Part shown: positions 37,041-46,736 of the stretch, piece by piece
Numbering within the stretch: position 1 is the stretch's first letter
Layout: each line of letters opens with the position of its first letter
Assembly (NCBI GenBank): GCA_028820405.1
Contig: JAPPJI010000004.1
Coordinates: 1-59,689, forward strand
Origin: Candidatus Kaiserbacteria bacterium
Lineage (GTDB): Bacteria; Patescibacteriota; Minisyncoccia; Phycocordibacterales; JABAAK01
Length of the DNA: 59,689 bases
Direction of reading: 5' to 3'
Position numbers and translations under genes: made by a program
Notes under the pieces: model-generated
What the model was told of the DNA's origin: nothing
The model's input: the letters and a program-made list of their open reading frames with translations, nothing else
The model's database searches: none

Positions 37041-38891
37041 ATGCGTGTACAAGAAGTGCGGGAGAGGTACCTGCAGTACCTCTCTTCACTCAATCACCAT
37101 ATTCTTCCTTCAGCGTCGCTCATTCCGCAGGAAGATGCCACGACACTGTTTACCGGATCCGGTATGCAGCCGCTGGTGCCGTACCTGCTCGGCAAGGATC
37201 ATCAGGCAGGTTCCCGTCTCACCGGATCACAGAAGTGTTTTCGTGCAAATGATATTGATGAAGTCGGTGATCTGCGTCACACGACGTTTTTTGAAATGCT
37301 CGGCAATTGGTCACTTGGTGACTATTTCAAAGAAGAGCAGATTCGCCACTGTTTCCATTTCCTTACCGATCCGAAAGAAGGGATCGGGCTTGATCCTCAG
37401 CGGCTCTACGTGACGGTTTTTTCCGGTGATGCGATGTATGACATTCCGCGTGATGATGAATCGGTGTCGATTTGGCAGGAGGTATTTGCGTCAGTCGGTA
37501 TTGAGGCGAAGGTTGCTGACATCGGGTCAGAAGAGGCAGGTGACAAGCGCGGTATGCGTGACGGAGAACGAATCTTTTTCTATGACGGTAAGAAGAATTG
37601 GTGGAGTCGTGCCGGTGAGCCGGGAGAGATGCCGGTTGGCGAGGTTGGAGGTCCGGACACGGAAGTATTTTACGATGTCGGCTCTGAGCATGCGGATCCG
37701 AATTTTCCGGGAAAGGCACACCCGAACACGGAGTCAGGGCAGTTTTTTGAACTCTGCAACTCTGTCTTTATGCAGTATGTTCGTACCGAGTCCGGGTTTG
37801 CACCGCTTCCCAAAAAGAACATTGACTTCGGCGGCGGCCTTGAGCGAATGGCGGCGGCAACAGAACAAACGCCGGACATTTTTATGATTGACGTGTTCAA
37901 AAACATGATTGACCAACTCGTCAAACAATCCGACGTTTCGTATCAGGACCGGCCGCAGGCATTTCGTATCATTGCTGATCATGTGCGCAGTGCCCTCTTT
38001 CTCATTGCAGACGGTGTGCAGCCGTCAAACACTGATCGAGGTTATGTGCTCCGTCGCCTTATCCGATCCGCTCTGTACCAGCTGCGGCACCGCCTTGCGG
38101 TTTCAGATATGCATCTCTCTGATCTTGTGCACCCGCTCATTACCACCTACCGTGACCAGTACCCTGAGGTTGCAGCCTGTAATGCCGGTATGTGCATTGA
38201 AGAAGAAGAGCGGCGGTTTGAAGCAACACTTGCAAAAGGTATGAAGCACCTCAATACCGCTCTCTCGTCCGGGGCGGTGTCGGGCGACGATGCGTTCTCT
38301 TTGCAGAGCACCTACGGATTCCCCGTTGAACTTACTGAGCAGCTTGCAGGAGAAGCAGGGATATCGGTTGATCGGGAGGCGTACGAGACTGCAATGAAGC
38401 AGCATCGGGATGTGTCACGAAGTGCATCACAGAAAAAGTTTAAAGGAGGTCTTGCGGATACTGATGCGATCTCTGTCCGGTACCATACCGCGACTCACCT
38501 TCTGCACCAGGCACTGCGTGATGTGCTCGGTGATGAGGTGTTGCAGAAAGGGTCAAATATAACCCCGGATCGTCTGCGGTTTGATTTTTCCTTTGAGAGG
38601 AGGCTCACTGATGAAGAGAAACAACGGGTAGAGGCTATTGTCAATGAAAAGATAAAGGATGCACTGCCGGTCACCTATCAGGACATGTCGGCTGACGAAG
38701 CCGAGAAGGTCGGTGCAATCGGGGTCTTCTCCTACGGCGACACCGTCCGGGTCTACTCCGTCGGTGACTATAGTCGTGAATACTGCGGCGGTCCGCACGT
38801 TGAAAATACTGCTGAGTTAGGGGTCTTCCGTATCAAGAAGGAAGAGGCGGTGAGCAGCGGGATTCGGCGTATTCGGGCGGTGCTTGACTAA
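37041..38891 (+). CDS. alaS: Alanine-tRNA ligase without the C-Ala domain
   Basis: LFTGSGMQPLVPYLLG, EVGGPDTEVFYDVG, TATHLLHQAL, EYCGGPHVENTAELG; ends at GIRRIRAVLD. Confidence 0.93.
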   Translation: MRVQEVRERYLQYLSSLNHHILPSASLIPQEDATTLFTGSGMQPLVPYLLGKDHQAGSRLTGSQKCFRANDIDEVGDLRHTTFFEMLGNWSLGDYFKEEQIRHCFHFLTDPKEGIGLDPQRLYVTVFSGDAMYDIPRDDESVSIWQEVFASVGIEAKVADIGSEEAGDKRGMRDGERIFFYDGKKNWWSRAGEPGEMPVGEVGGPDTEVFYDVGSEHADPNFPGKAHPNTESGQFFELCNSVFMQYVRTESGFAPLPKKNIDFGGGLERMAAATEQTPDIFMIDVFKNMIDQLVKQSDVSYQDRPQAFRIIADHVRSALFLIADGVQPSNTDRGYVLRRLIRSALYQLRHRLAVSDMHLSDLVHPLITTYRDQYPEVAACNAGMCIEEEERRFEATLAKGMKHLNTALSSGAVSGDDAFSLQSTYGFPVELTEQLAGEAGISVDREAYETAMKQHRDVSRSASQKKFKGGLADTDAISVRYHTATHLLHQALRDVLGDEVLQKGSNITPDRLRFDFSFERRLTDEEKQRVEAIVNEKIKDALPVTYQDMSADEAEKVGAIGVFSYGDTVRVYSVGDYSREYCGGPHVENTAELGVFRIKKEEAVSSGIRRIRAVLD

Positions 38892-38917
38892 CCGTTTCTA
38901 ACTAGTATTATTGGTTT

Positions 38918-39037
38918 GAGGGCTGTCGTTGGGTGAGACGCACCTATTACTTACAGCCTTTGCAGTAGATTCCCATCGTTGTGGTTGGGAAAAGCCTGCT
39001 GAGGGTCGGTTCACTCTGTTGAACCGGCCCATTTTTT
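38918..39037 (+). ncRNA. Candidate structured small RNA between alaS and the following gene
   Basis: Promoter TTGACT (38884-38889) - 16 bp - TATTAT (38906-38911), hairpins GGCTGT/ACAGCC and TTCCCA/TTGGGAA, terminator GGGTCGGTTCA-ctctgt-TGAACCGGCCC plus T7. Confidence 0.55.
39003..39037 (+). terminator. Intrinsic terminator of the candidate sRNA
   Basis: GGGTCGGTTCA...TGAACCGGCCCATTTTTTT. Confidence 0.75.
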
Positions 39038-39096
39038 TGTCTAAAGAACATGTGAGGATTGCGTTGCCCGCGGTTCTCTGTGTATACTGTCCCCAT

Positions 39097-40434
39097 ATGG
39101 CAGACGAGGATGAGAATCCGTTACATTCGATTGAGCGATCAAATCTCAGTAGTGCACAATCAAGTGACTCGATGCGGAAAAAGCCAAGTTCGCGGAAGCG
39201 GTCAGGCGATGACATGCTGGGTGGGTCAAAGAAAGGAAGCCGACGTTCCGGTGGGAAAAAGCGGTCAATATTTGTTCTCATCATCCTCATCGGTGTTGCT
39301 GTATTTTTCATTTCAACAACATTTTCAAAGGCAACGGTGTCGCTGACCCTGGCAAGCAGTGAGGTGGCAATTGACGGTGTGTTCACTGCAGTGCGTGAAC
39401 CGGCACAGGTACCGGATGGTATTTCATACAGCCGACGGGGTCCGTATGAAGAAGTCCGCGAAGCGATCGTGACAAACATCACAAAAGAGCCGAGGAGTAC
39501 GCATGCGAAAGGAGTGGTGACGGTATACAACCCGCACACAGAAGAGCTCAAACTTATTAACAGGACAAGGTTTCAAACAAATGACGGTCGTATCTATCGC
39601 CTGAAAGGGCAGCAGACGGTGCCGGCAGCAAAGAAGAGCGGAGATCAGGCTGTGCCGGGTGAAAAGGAGGTAGAGGTAGAGGGAGATGTCATCGGATCAG
39701 CATATAACTTAACGGAAAAGAATGTTCGCCTCTCAATCCCGGGACTTGCGAACACCCCAAACTTCAAGCAGGCATACGGTGTTTCAAAAGACAAAATCGT
39801 CGGCGGCTTTGACGGTGAACGATTCATTCCGAATGAAGAGGAGGAAAAAGAGAAGCGTGAGCAGCTTCGTGCTGACATTAAGCGGGATCTTCGTGACACG
39901 TTGACGCAGTCGCTTGACAACAACTCACTTAAAGATCGGGTGGTGTTTGAAAACGGTGTCTTCATCGTCTATGAATCGCTTGAGAATGAGCAGCGAGATG
40001 ATAGTGTTGTGTTGCGGGAGAAAGGGACGCTCTATGCGATATCGTTCCGTGAAGCGGAACTCGCAACCCTGCTTGCACAGTACGCTCCTTCAGAAGCTAT
40101 TCCGCAACGCGTCTCTCCGACAAATATTGAAGAGTCCGGTATGACCATGGAGCTTGAGAATCAGGAAGAGTTCGACATTGTCTCTTCAACAGAGTTCCGT
40201 TTCCGACTCAGTGGCGGTGCAAAACTTTTCTGGAACATCGATCCGCTTCTGTTCCTCAGTGATGTTGCCGGAAAAGATCGCTCTGAGGTTGAAGAGGTCG
40301 TTCTCAACCAGTATCCGCAGGTAACTCGCATTAACGACATCTCTGTCTTTCCTATTTGGCGGGCGAGTCTGCCGGGTAACCGGGGGAAAATACAGGTTGA
40401 CGTGAATCACGAAACACCGGAAGAGGACCGCTAA
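39097..40434 (+). CDS. Single-pass membrane protein, baseplate J-like extracellular region
   Basis: One TM segment (SIFVLIILIGVAVFFISTTFSKA); VVTVYNPHTEELKLINRTRFQTNDGRIYRLKG. Confidence 0.65.
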   Translation: MADEDENPLHSIERSNLSSAQSSDSMRKKPSSRKRSGDDMLGGSKKGSRRSGGKKRSIFVLIILIGVAVFFISTTFSKATVSLTLASSEVAIDGVFTAVREPAQVPDGISYSRRGPYEEVREAIVTNITKEPRSTHAKGVVTVYNPHTEELKLINRTRFQTNDGRIYRLKGQQTVPAAKKSGDQAVPGEKEVEVEGDVIGSAYNLTEKNVRLSIPGLANTPNFKQAYGVSKDKIVGGFDGERFIPNEEEEKEKREQLRADIKRDLRDTLTQSLDNNSLKDRVVFENGVFIVYESLENEQRDDSVVLREKGTLYAISFREAELATLLAQYAPSEAIPQRVSPTNIEESGMTMELENQEEFDIVSSTEFRFRLSGGAKLFWNIDPLLFLSDVAGKDRSEVEEVVLNQYPQVTRINDISVFPIWRASLPGNRGKIQVDVNHETPEEDR

Positions 40435-41060
40435 CGTGCAAGTGCAAGTGTGGTAACGGAACGTGCACCGGCACAAAGGAGTGATTGCCGTGCTGCCTTC
40501 AGTGTTGCACCGGTCGTCGTGACATCGTCAAAGATCACGTAGGCAGTCTGTTTCATGATCGGTTTTTCAACAGAGAAGGCATGCTTTACGTTGTGCAGTC
40601 GCTCCTGTTTGGAGAGGGTGTTCTGTCGTCGTACCGTGTGTTTCCACTGAAACAGTGTGGTGTCAATACAGAAATCACCGTCTTCTGAGAGGAGAGCGGC
40701 GAGACAGGAAAGGTGGTCGTAGCGGTACTGCTGCATGCGAATTGCCGTTGCGGGGATAATAGTAATGCAATGGTTGCGGTTGTGCAGGTTGTGATAGTTT
40801 TTGAGGTGTTCAGAAAGAAGTGCCGCTCCGAGGGAAAGGCAACGGGCATCCTGCCGGTGCTTAATACCGACAAGCAGTTGCCTGACTGCCTTATTGCGAT
40901 ACGGGAGAAGTGATTCGTGTCCGCACTGTTTCTTGAGTGCGGAAAGTGATCGTATCGTCTGTTCATCAGAGTGACGTATCATTGGCGGAAAGAGTGCATC
41001 GATGAAAGCGGAAAGGATGGATTTGCTGTGATTATAGATCGGCCACATAGTACAAGGCAT
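40431..41060 (-). CDS. ComF-family phosphoribosyltransferase
   Basis: C-terminal PRPP motif VIFDDVTTTGATLKAARQSLLCAGARSVTTLALAR. Confidence 0.8.
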   Translation of the reverse strand: MPCTMWPIYNHSKSILSAFIDALFPPMIRHSDEQTIRSLSALKKQCGHESLLPYRNKAVRQLLVGIKHRQDARCLSLGAALLSEHLKNYHNLHNRNHCITIIPATAIRMQQYRYDHLSCLAALLSEDGDFCIDTTLFQWKHTVRRQNTLSKQERLHNVKHAFSVEKPIMKQTAYVIFDDVTTTGATLKAARQSLLCAGARSVTTLALAR

Positions 41061-41085
41061 AGTATACTGTGGACACACTGTCGCA

Positions 41086-42210
41086 ATGATTTTGTCAAAA
41101 CTAACATCCCTGTTCACCGGAGGAGGCGGTCGAGCCGTCGGTATTGATATCGGTTCGTCAACAATAAAAGTGGTACAAATTCGAAAGGAGCGCGGGACCA
41201 TCGTACTTGAGACCTACGGATCCCTCGCCATCGGACCGTATACGGAAGGTGCGGAGATTGGGCAGCAGGCGAACGCAAGTGAGGAGGTCATTGTTACTGT
41301 CCTTGAGACACTTATGAAGGAGTCGAAGGTTCGTGAAGGGGTGGCATGCGTTTCAATTCCCTTTCATGCCAGCCTCATCTCACTTATTGAAGTTCCTCCG
41401 CTCTCTGATGAAAAAATGGCACAAGTAATTCCGTTTGAGGCTCGTCGGTATGTGCCGGTCCCCCTTGAAGAGGTTTCAATGGATTGGTTTGTTATCCCCC
41501 AGGCACTGCTAGAGCGTGATGATGCATCAATCTTTCAGGAGGATAACGAAAAGCCGCAGACTCCCGGAGAAGAGAAGAGGAAAGTGCTCATCATTGCCAT
41601 TCACAACCATGAGCTGATGAAATATCGGAACATATTGGGCAAAACAGATTTGAAGGTGACATCATTTGAGGTTGAGATTTTTAGCACCCTGCGCTCGTCA
41701 GTGTATGAGAGCCACCTCCCCATCATTGTTATTGATATTGGGGCAAGGACAACCAAGTTTTACATCATTGAGCACGGTATCGTTCTCAGGTCATTCTTCA
41801 TTAACCAGGGCGGGCAGACAATCACCAAGGCTATCATGAGCAACGAAGGTATCTCTTTCAAAGAAGCTGAACACAAGAAGCGTGAGCACGGGTTTTCCCT
41901 GCCGAATAAAGATTCGCAGCGGGTCGTCGCGCTTGTTATTGATGAGATTTTTTCCGAGGCGAATAGTGCGATTATTGATTTTGAGCAGCGGTACCGTCAG
42001 TCAGTCTCGAAGATGATCTTGACGGGCGGCGGTGCGGTGATGGAGGGCATGTTGGAAGAGGCAAAGAAGAAAACAAACATCAGTGTTGAGATAGCAAATC
42101 CGTTTGGGAGAATGCAGTATCCTGCTTTGCTCGCTGACTCATTAAAGAAGAATGGGTCCGAATTCTCTGTTGCCGTCGGGGCGGCCATTCGGGCTCTTGA
42201 GGGGAGGTGA
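41086..42210 (+). CDS. pilM: Type IV pilus assembly protein PilM
   Basis: AVGIDIGSSTIKVVQIRKERG, PFEARRYVPVPLEEVSMDW, IVIDIGARTTKFYII. Confidence 0.9.
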   Translation: MILSKLTSLFTGGGGRAVGIDIGSSTIKVVQIRKERGTIVLETYGSLAIGPYTEGAEIGQQANASEEVIVTVLETLMKESKVREGVACVSIPFHASLISLIEVPPLSDEKMAQVIPFEARRYVPVPLEEVSMDWFVIPQALLERDDASIFQEDNEKPQTPGEEKRKVLIIAIHNHELMKYRNILGKTDLKVTSFEVEIFSTLRSSVYESHLPIIVIDIGARTTKFYIIEHGIVLRSFFINQGGQTITKAIMSNEGISFKEAEHKKREHGFSLPNKDSQRVVALVIDEIFSEANSAIIDFEQRYRQSVSKMILTGGGAVMEGMLEEAKKKTNISVEIANPFGRMQYPALLADSLKKNGSEFSVAVGAAIRALEGR

Positions 42211-42264
42211 CGGTTGTTCTGCACGACGTTCCGCTGACAGCTCTCCGCCCCCTATATACTGGTA

Positions 42265-42909
42265 GTGTACCGGCTCATGTTTCCAACATTCTCAAAAGAT
42301 TTTACCAATGAAGCCCAAAAAGGCGGCAGTACTGACCCTGTTCAACAGTCATTTTCAGAAGCACCGAAGGAAGTCAGCTCACCTGTGCGGACTGATGTCC
42401 GGTATGTGATCGCAATCATAGTGTTTGTGGTCTCAATTGTTGCCAGCGGCGGATTGTATGGCGCCAACATGTACCTTGATCAACAGGTCGCATCAATCGA
42501 GAATCAGCTTGTTGAGCAGGATGCCGTCATCAAAACCAATGTCATCGCCAGCCTCGTTTCATTTAGCCAATCAATAGATATTTTCAAAGTGATTGAGTCA
42601 TCTCGGTCCGGGTATGTGCCGGTCATAGAGGAAATTGAAAAAATCGTCGTTCCGGGTGTCCGGTTTTCATCTGCGAAGATAGCACTGACGTCCGATCAGA
42701 CGTACCAGGTTGATGTCAATGGTGTTGCGGATTCGTTAGTTTCATACCTGCAGCAGGTGAACGCCATCACAACGGTAGAAGAAGATGTCCGCTTTGCTGT
42801 CGATGGGCACTCGATTCGAAGGGAGAGTGACGGGAACAGCCGTGTCGTTTTTACCATGAAGGCAACCATACCGGTTGACGCCGTTGTCACGATCGGTGAA
42901 TCAGGATAG
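42265..42909 (+). CDS. pilN: PilN-like type IV pilus assembly protein
   Basis: Single TM, position between PilM and PilO; start uncertain. Confidence 0.65.
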   Translation: MYRLMFPTFSKDFTNEAQKGGSTDPVQQSFSEAPKEVSSPVRTDVRYVIAIIVFVVSIVASGGLYGANMYLDQQVASIENQLVEQDAVIKTNVIASLVSFSQSIDIFKVIESSRSGYVPVIEEIEKIVVPGVRFSSAKIALTSDQTYQVDVNGVADSLVSYLQQVNAITTVEEDVRFAVDGHSIRRESDGNSRVVFTMKATIPVDAVVTIGESG

Positions 42910-42913
42910 TGGT

Positions 42914-43480
42914 ATGAGTAATTACTTTGTTAAAGCACTTATTTTACTTCTGTTTTCCGCAATAGCGTATGCGGTGTTCATTGGTCCGTGGTATGCCGAA
43001 GCACGTGCAACCTATGATCACGTGCAACATCTCGAAGATGTTATTTCACAGGTACAGGAGTTGGGTGAACGTCGTGATGAACTCCAGGCTGAGTTCAACA
43101 GTATTCCGCCGAACAAGACGGCTCTCATTCAGAATGCCGTTCCGCCGCACTCGTCAGAGAATGTCATTCTCTTCTTCCTTTCTCTTGATGCCTTTATTAC
43201 GCAATCTGGTTTGCCGACTGACACGGCGTATACTATTGACCCTGAAGAGGTTAATCCTGATACCGGTATGGTTGCCATCCCGATTCAGTTTAATTTTGAG
43301 GTGATTGACTATGACCTGTTCAGAAGAATCATTGACAACTTTCAACGGTGGGAGCGGGCGGTGCAAATTACCTCAGTACACATGTGGCCGTCATCCAGTG
43401 ACCAGTTCGGCAACACTATTCGTGCGAGTATTGAGATAGAGGCTCTGTTCTCGGCAGGGCTTTCATCAGAAAACATATAA
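42914..43480 (+). CDS. pilO: PilO-like type IV pilus assembly protein
   Basis: Single TM plus coiled coil and ferredoxin-like region; operon position. Confidence 0.65.
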   Translation: MSNYFVKALILLLFSAIAYAVFIGPWYAEARATYDHVQHLEDVISQVQELGERRDELQAEFNSIPPNKTALIQNAVPPHSSENVILFFLSLDAFITQSGLPTDTAYTIDPEEVNPDTGMVAIPIQFNFEVIDYDLFRRIIDNFQRWERAVQITSVHMWPSSSDQFGNTIRASIEIEALFSAGLSSENI

Positions 43481-43483
43481 CCT

Positions 43484-44020
43484 ATGCAGGCACAGAAGAT
43501 AAAATCAATACTCTTTTTTGTCATTATCGGTGCCGGCATGTTCTATTTTGCAAACGTTTTGGTCCGTGTCCCGGAAATGGTCGTCGATGAAGGCGGTGAA
43601 GATCGATCACAGGTATTTCTCAGTTTGGTTGACCGTCTCGCAGTAATCGAATTTGATATCGGCTTCATTGACAGTTTCTCACAAAATCTGTTCATTTCCC
43701 GGTATCCGGATATACAGCGAACGTCACCTAATGTCGGCCGATCAAACCCGTTTGCCGAGTACGACCAATCGTCATCGTTTGATTTTCCCGGAGTGATAAG
43801 TGACGCATCCGGCGGTTCCGGTTTTGTGGAGGAAGATGCAGTGCTCGGTCAGGAAGAATTTATTTTTGAAGAAGATTTTGAGGAGGAAATCTTCTTTGAA
43901 GAAGGAACAGAAGACATCTTGTTAGAGGAAGAGGAGGTATTCTTTGAAGAGGACGTTGAGCAAGATGGTGTGTTTAGTGAAGGTATTGAGGACGGCGGTG
44001 TTTTGCAGTTTGATAATTAA
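43484..44020 (+). CDS. T4P-cluster protein with Glu-rich C-terminal tail
   Basis: N-terminal TM; EEDFEEEIFFEEGTEDILLEEEEVFFEEDVEQDGV; lies between PilO and PilB. Confidence 0.6.
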   Translation: MQAQKIKSILFFVIIGAGMFYFANVLVRVPEMVVDEGGEDRSQVFLSLVDRLAVIEFDIGFIDSFSQNLFISRYPDIQRTSPNVGRSNPFAEYDQSSSFDFPGVISDASGGSGFVEEDAVLGQEEFIFEEDFEEEIFFEEGTEDILLEEEEVFFEEDVEQDGVFSEGIEDGGVLQFDN

Positions 44021-44022
44021 GT

Positions 44023-45720
44023 ATGAGTCCAACAGAAGAGAATAAAACAGACAGTGCCGGGTCAGGAAAAAAGAAAGTGTCGGAAAAGAAGACCGCACTT
44101 CATGCCCAGGGGAAAGTACGGATAACGGGAAACTATCAAATACCGAGCGATTTATTCAAATATATTCCGAATGAATCCGCAAGTTTGTATAAAATGGTGC
44201 CGCTTGCCATGCATGACGGTGTTCTCTATGTCGGGGCGACGAATCCAAAAGATCTTGACGCTCGCGACGCCCTTAACTTCATCACCACAAATCAAAAGAT
44301 TGACTACGAGATACAAAAAATAACAGAGGATCAGTTCAGCTCGCTCATTCAGCAGTACGGTCAGGCGAATATGGAGATAGCGAGTGCACTTGAAGAACTT
44401 GAAGAACAGGGAAACGTTATTCTCGGTATTGACGACGGTGACCAGGATACAGAAACCGGAGAAGATACCCCTCTTAAAGAAGCGCCGGTTATTAAGTTGG
44501 TGAGCAACGTTCTTGCACAGGCAGTGAGTAAAGAGGTGTCTGACGTTCACATTGAGCCTCTTGAGGATAGGGCTGTTGTTCGATACCGTGTCGACGGTGT
44601 CTTGCAGGAAGAACTTCGGTTTCCTCGGGAATTACACAGTCCGCTTGTTGCGAGAATAAAAATACTGTCAAGCCTGCGACTTGATGAGAGGCGTCGTCCG
44701 CAGGACGGAAGGTTCTCAAGTATAGTACAAGGGAGACGGATTGACTTCCGTGTCGCAACGTTCTCAACGGAGTTCGGTGAGAAGGTAACCCTTCGTGTGC
44801 TGGATAAACAGAAGGGGTTGCGGCAGCTTGAAGATCTTGGTTTTGGAGAAGAGATGTATGAGAAGGTACTGCAGGCAATGAATCGACCGTACGGTCTCAT
44901 TCTCGCGACCGGTCCGACCGGTGCCGGTAAAACGACAACATTGTATGCATTGCTGAATACTGTTGAGCGAACAACAAAGAACATTGTTTCATTGGAGGAT
45001 CCGGTGGAGTATCGGCTTGACGGTGTGAATCAGTCAAGTATTCGTCCGGAGATTGGCTATACCTTTGCGAACGGATTGCGGTCAGTACTTCGCGGTGACC
45101 CGGATCAGATTCTGGTTGGTGAGATCCGTGACAAAGAGACTGCTCACCTTGCGGTGCAAGCTGCACTGACCGGTCACCTCGTGTACTCAACACTCCACAC
45201 GAACACTGCCATCGGTGCGATTTCTCGTCTCATTGATTTCGGCATAGATCCGTTTCTTCTTGCACCAACAATCGCTCTTGTTATCGGCCAACGCATGGTT
45301 CGACTCCTTGACGGTGAAGGAAGAGAGAAGCCGGTCGGACCGGCACTTGCAAAACGGTTAGAAGAGAGATTTGCTGATTTGCCGCAGCGGTATAAAACGG
45401 GTATTCCGTCGTTTACCTCATTCCGGGATGCAGCACAGACGGAGGATAATCCGTCAGGTATGCGAGGGCGAATCGGTGTTTTTGAGGTGCTTATGATCGA
45501 TGACGAGATCAGCGAAATCATTCTCAAAGGACCGTCTGATGTTGAATTCTATCGGTCTGCTCGTAAAAATGGATTTATAACAATGTCAGAAGATGCGATT
45601 ATCAAAGGACTCAAAGGACAAATACCATTTTCAGAGATTATGAAAATTGGCGGGGAGGATATGGTTAGCAAACTCTCTCTTGAAGACGTTGAAACGGAAC
45701 TTCCACAGGTGACTGCGTAA
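44023..45720 (+). CDS. pilB: Type IV pilus extension ATPase PilB/GspE
   Basis: GPTGAGKTTTLYALLN, SLEDPVEYRLDGVNQ, LRGDPDQILVGEIRDKETAHLAVQAALTGHLVYSTLHTN. Confidence 0.93.
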   Translation: MSPTEENKTDSAGSGKKKVSEKKTALHAQGKVRITGNYQIPSDLFKYIPNESASLYKMVPLAMHDGVLYVGATNPKDLDARDALNFITTNQKIDYEIQKITEDQFSSLIQQYGQANMEIASALEELEEQGNVILGIDDGDQDTETGEDTPLKEAPVIKLVSNVLAQAVSKEVSDVHIEPLEDRAVVRYRVDGVLQEELRFPRELHSPLVARIKILSSLRLDERRRPQDGRFSSIVQGRRIDFRVATFSTEFGEKVTLRVLDKQKGLRQLEDLGFGEEMYEKVLQAMNRPYGLILATGPTGAGKTTTLYALLNTVERTTKNIVSLEDPVEYRLDGVNQSSIRPEIGYTFANGLRSVLRGDPDQILVGEIRDKETAHLAVQAALTGHLVYSTLHTNTAIGAISRLIDFGIDPFLLAPTIALVIGQRMVRLLDGEGREKPVGPALAKRLEERFADLPQRYKTGIPSFTSFRDAAQTEDNPSGMRGRIGVFEVLMIDDEISEIILKGPSDVEFYRSARKNGFITMSEDAIIKGLKGQIPFSEIMKIGGEDMVSKLSLEDVETELPQVTA

Positions 45721-46438
45721 CATCGGTGAGGCTGAGATTGCCGACAGCAGTTCGTTTGATATGAGTGGTGACGGTTGGCTGACCAATCTGATTGCCAATG
45801 GCATGCACGAGTGATCGAATGTAAGTCCCTGCCCCTACCGATGCTTGAGCGTGGATCTGGTATACCGATGTCTCCTGTAGGTTTGACCAGTCCTTCAAGA
45901 TAGCTGTTTGCCGAAAGTCTCCTCGGACTCGTCGTATCGACTGTTCCGCTGTGTTGCGAACTGTCGAGAGTGATAGTTGCTCTGCACGCAGAATCTCGAA
46001 AGAGGAAATGGTCATTGTTGTCTCCGGGATAGTCACTGATGCAAGGGTGCCGTCCCGTGCATGTTGGTGCAGCGGTTTTCCTTGAACCGCTTTCGAAGAG
46101 TAGGGAGGGTATGGCATTGTGAGTGACCCCTGCATGCTGCTCACTGCACGGCGGACACGGTGTGCAGTGTCATCCTTTACCGGTTTGTGTTCGGTGATTC
46201 GGCCAAGACAGTCATATGAATCTGTTGCCACACCGACGACAAAACTGAACTGATATGTTTTACTGAGACCGTATGCCGAAGATGCTTTTTTACACTCATC
46301 ATCAACGAGGATGATAAGGAGGCCTTCGGCAAGTGGATCGAGTCTTCCTGCATACGTGTAGGTATGCTTGCTTCTGTCGAACAGTCGGTCGATACATGCA
46401 AGTGGTGTTTCGCCACTATTTTTATACACGGCATACAT
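45665..46438 (-). CDS. truB: tRNA pseudouridine(55) synthase TruB
   Basis: YAGRLDPLAEGLLIILVDDECKKASSAY, GTYIRSLVHAIG; exact start uncertain. Confidence 0.88.
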   Translation of the reverse strand: MYAVYKNSGETPLACIDRLFDRSKHTYTYAGRLDPLAEGLLIILVDDECKKASSAYGLSKTYQFSFVVGVATDSYDCLGRITEHKPVKDDTAHRVRRAVSSMQGSLTMPYPPYSSKAVQGKPLHQHARDGTLASVTIPETTMTISSFEILRAEQLSLSTVRNTAEQSIRRVRGDFRQTAILKDWSNLQETSVYQIHAQASVGAGTYIRSLVHAIGNQIGQPTVTTHIKRTAVGNLSLTDVTQSPVEVPFQRLQERVC

Positions 46439-46580
46439 ATACCACATCCTAAGTAACGCAGTGTTTTTTGTCCATGTTTTGTTTATCAACAGGTATGCAC
46501 ATTACACACTTGTTATTCTTTTTCATGCTATGCTATGGGTAATAGGGTAATAGGAATCCATTGGACGTCAAACCCTAGGA

Positions 46581-46611
46581 GTAAAAACCACCGCTCGTCG
46601 GTGGTTTTTAC
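46581..46611. terminator. Strong intrinsic-terminator-like hairpin
   Basis: GTAAAAACCACCG-ctcgt-CGGTGGTTTTTAC. Confidence 0.75.
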
Positions 46612-46642
46612 GTTGTCTGTTTGGTACAATCCACAGAGTAAT

Positions 46643-46711
46643 GCCGGGTCGTCTAATGGTAGGACGCGTGGTTCTGGCCCACGTAATCTAGGTTCGAATC
46701 CTAGCCCGGCA
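46643..46711 (+). tRNA. tRNA-Gln (CTG)
   Basis: GCCGGGT...GCCCGGC A; anticodon loop TTCTGGC; GGTTCGAATCC. Confidence 0.95.
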
Positions 46712-46736
46712 GCTAAGCAAAATAAATTATTTCAGG

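Noticed and set aside
39097-40434. Baseplate-J-like protein as evidence of a prophage or contractile system
   Set aside because: No tail, sheath or capsid genes nearby; it is a single-pass membrane protein in a housekeeping context.
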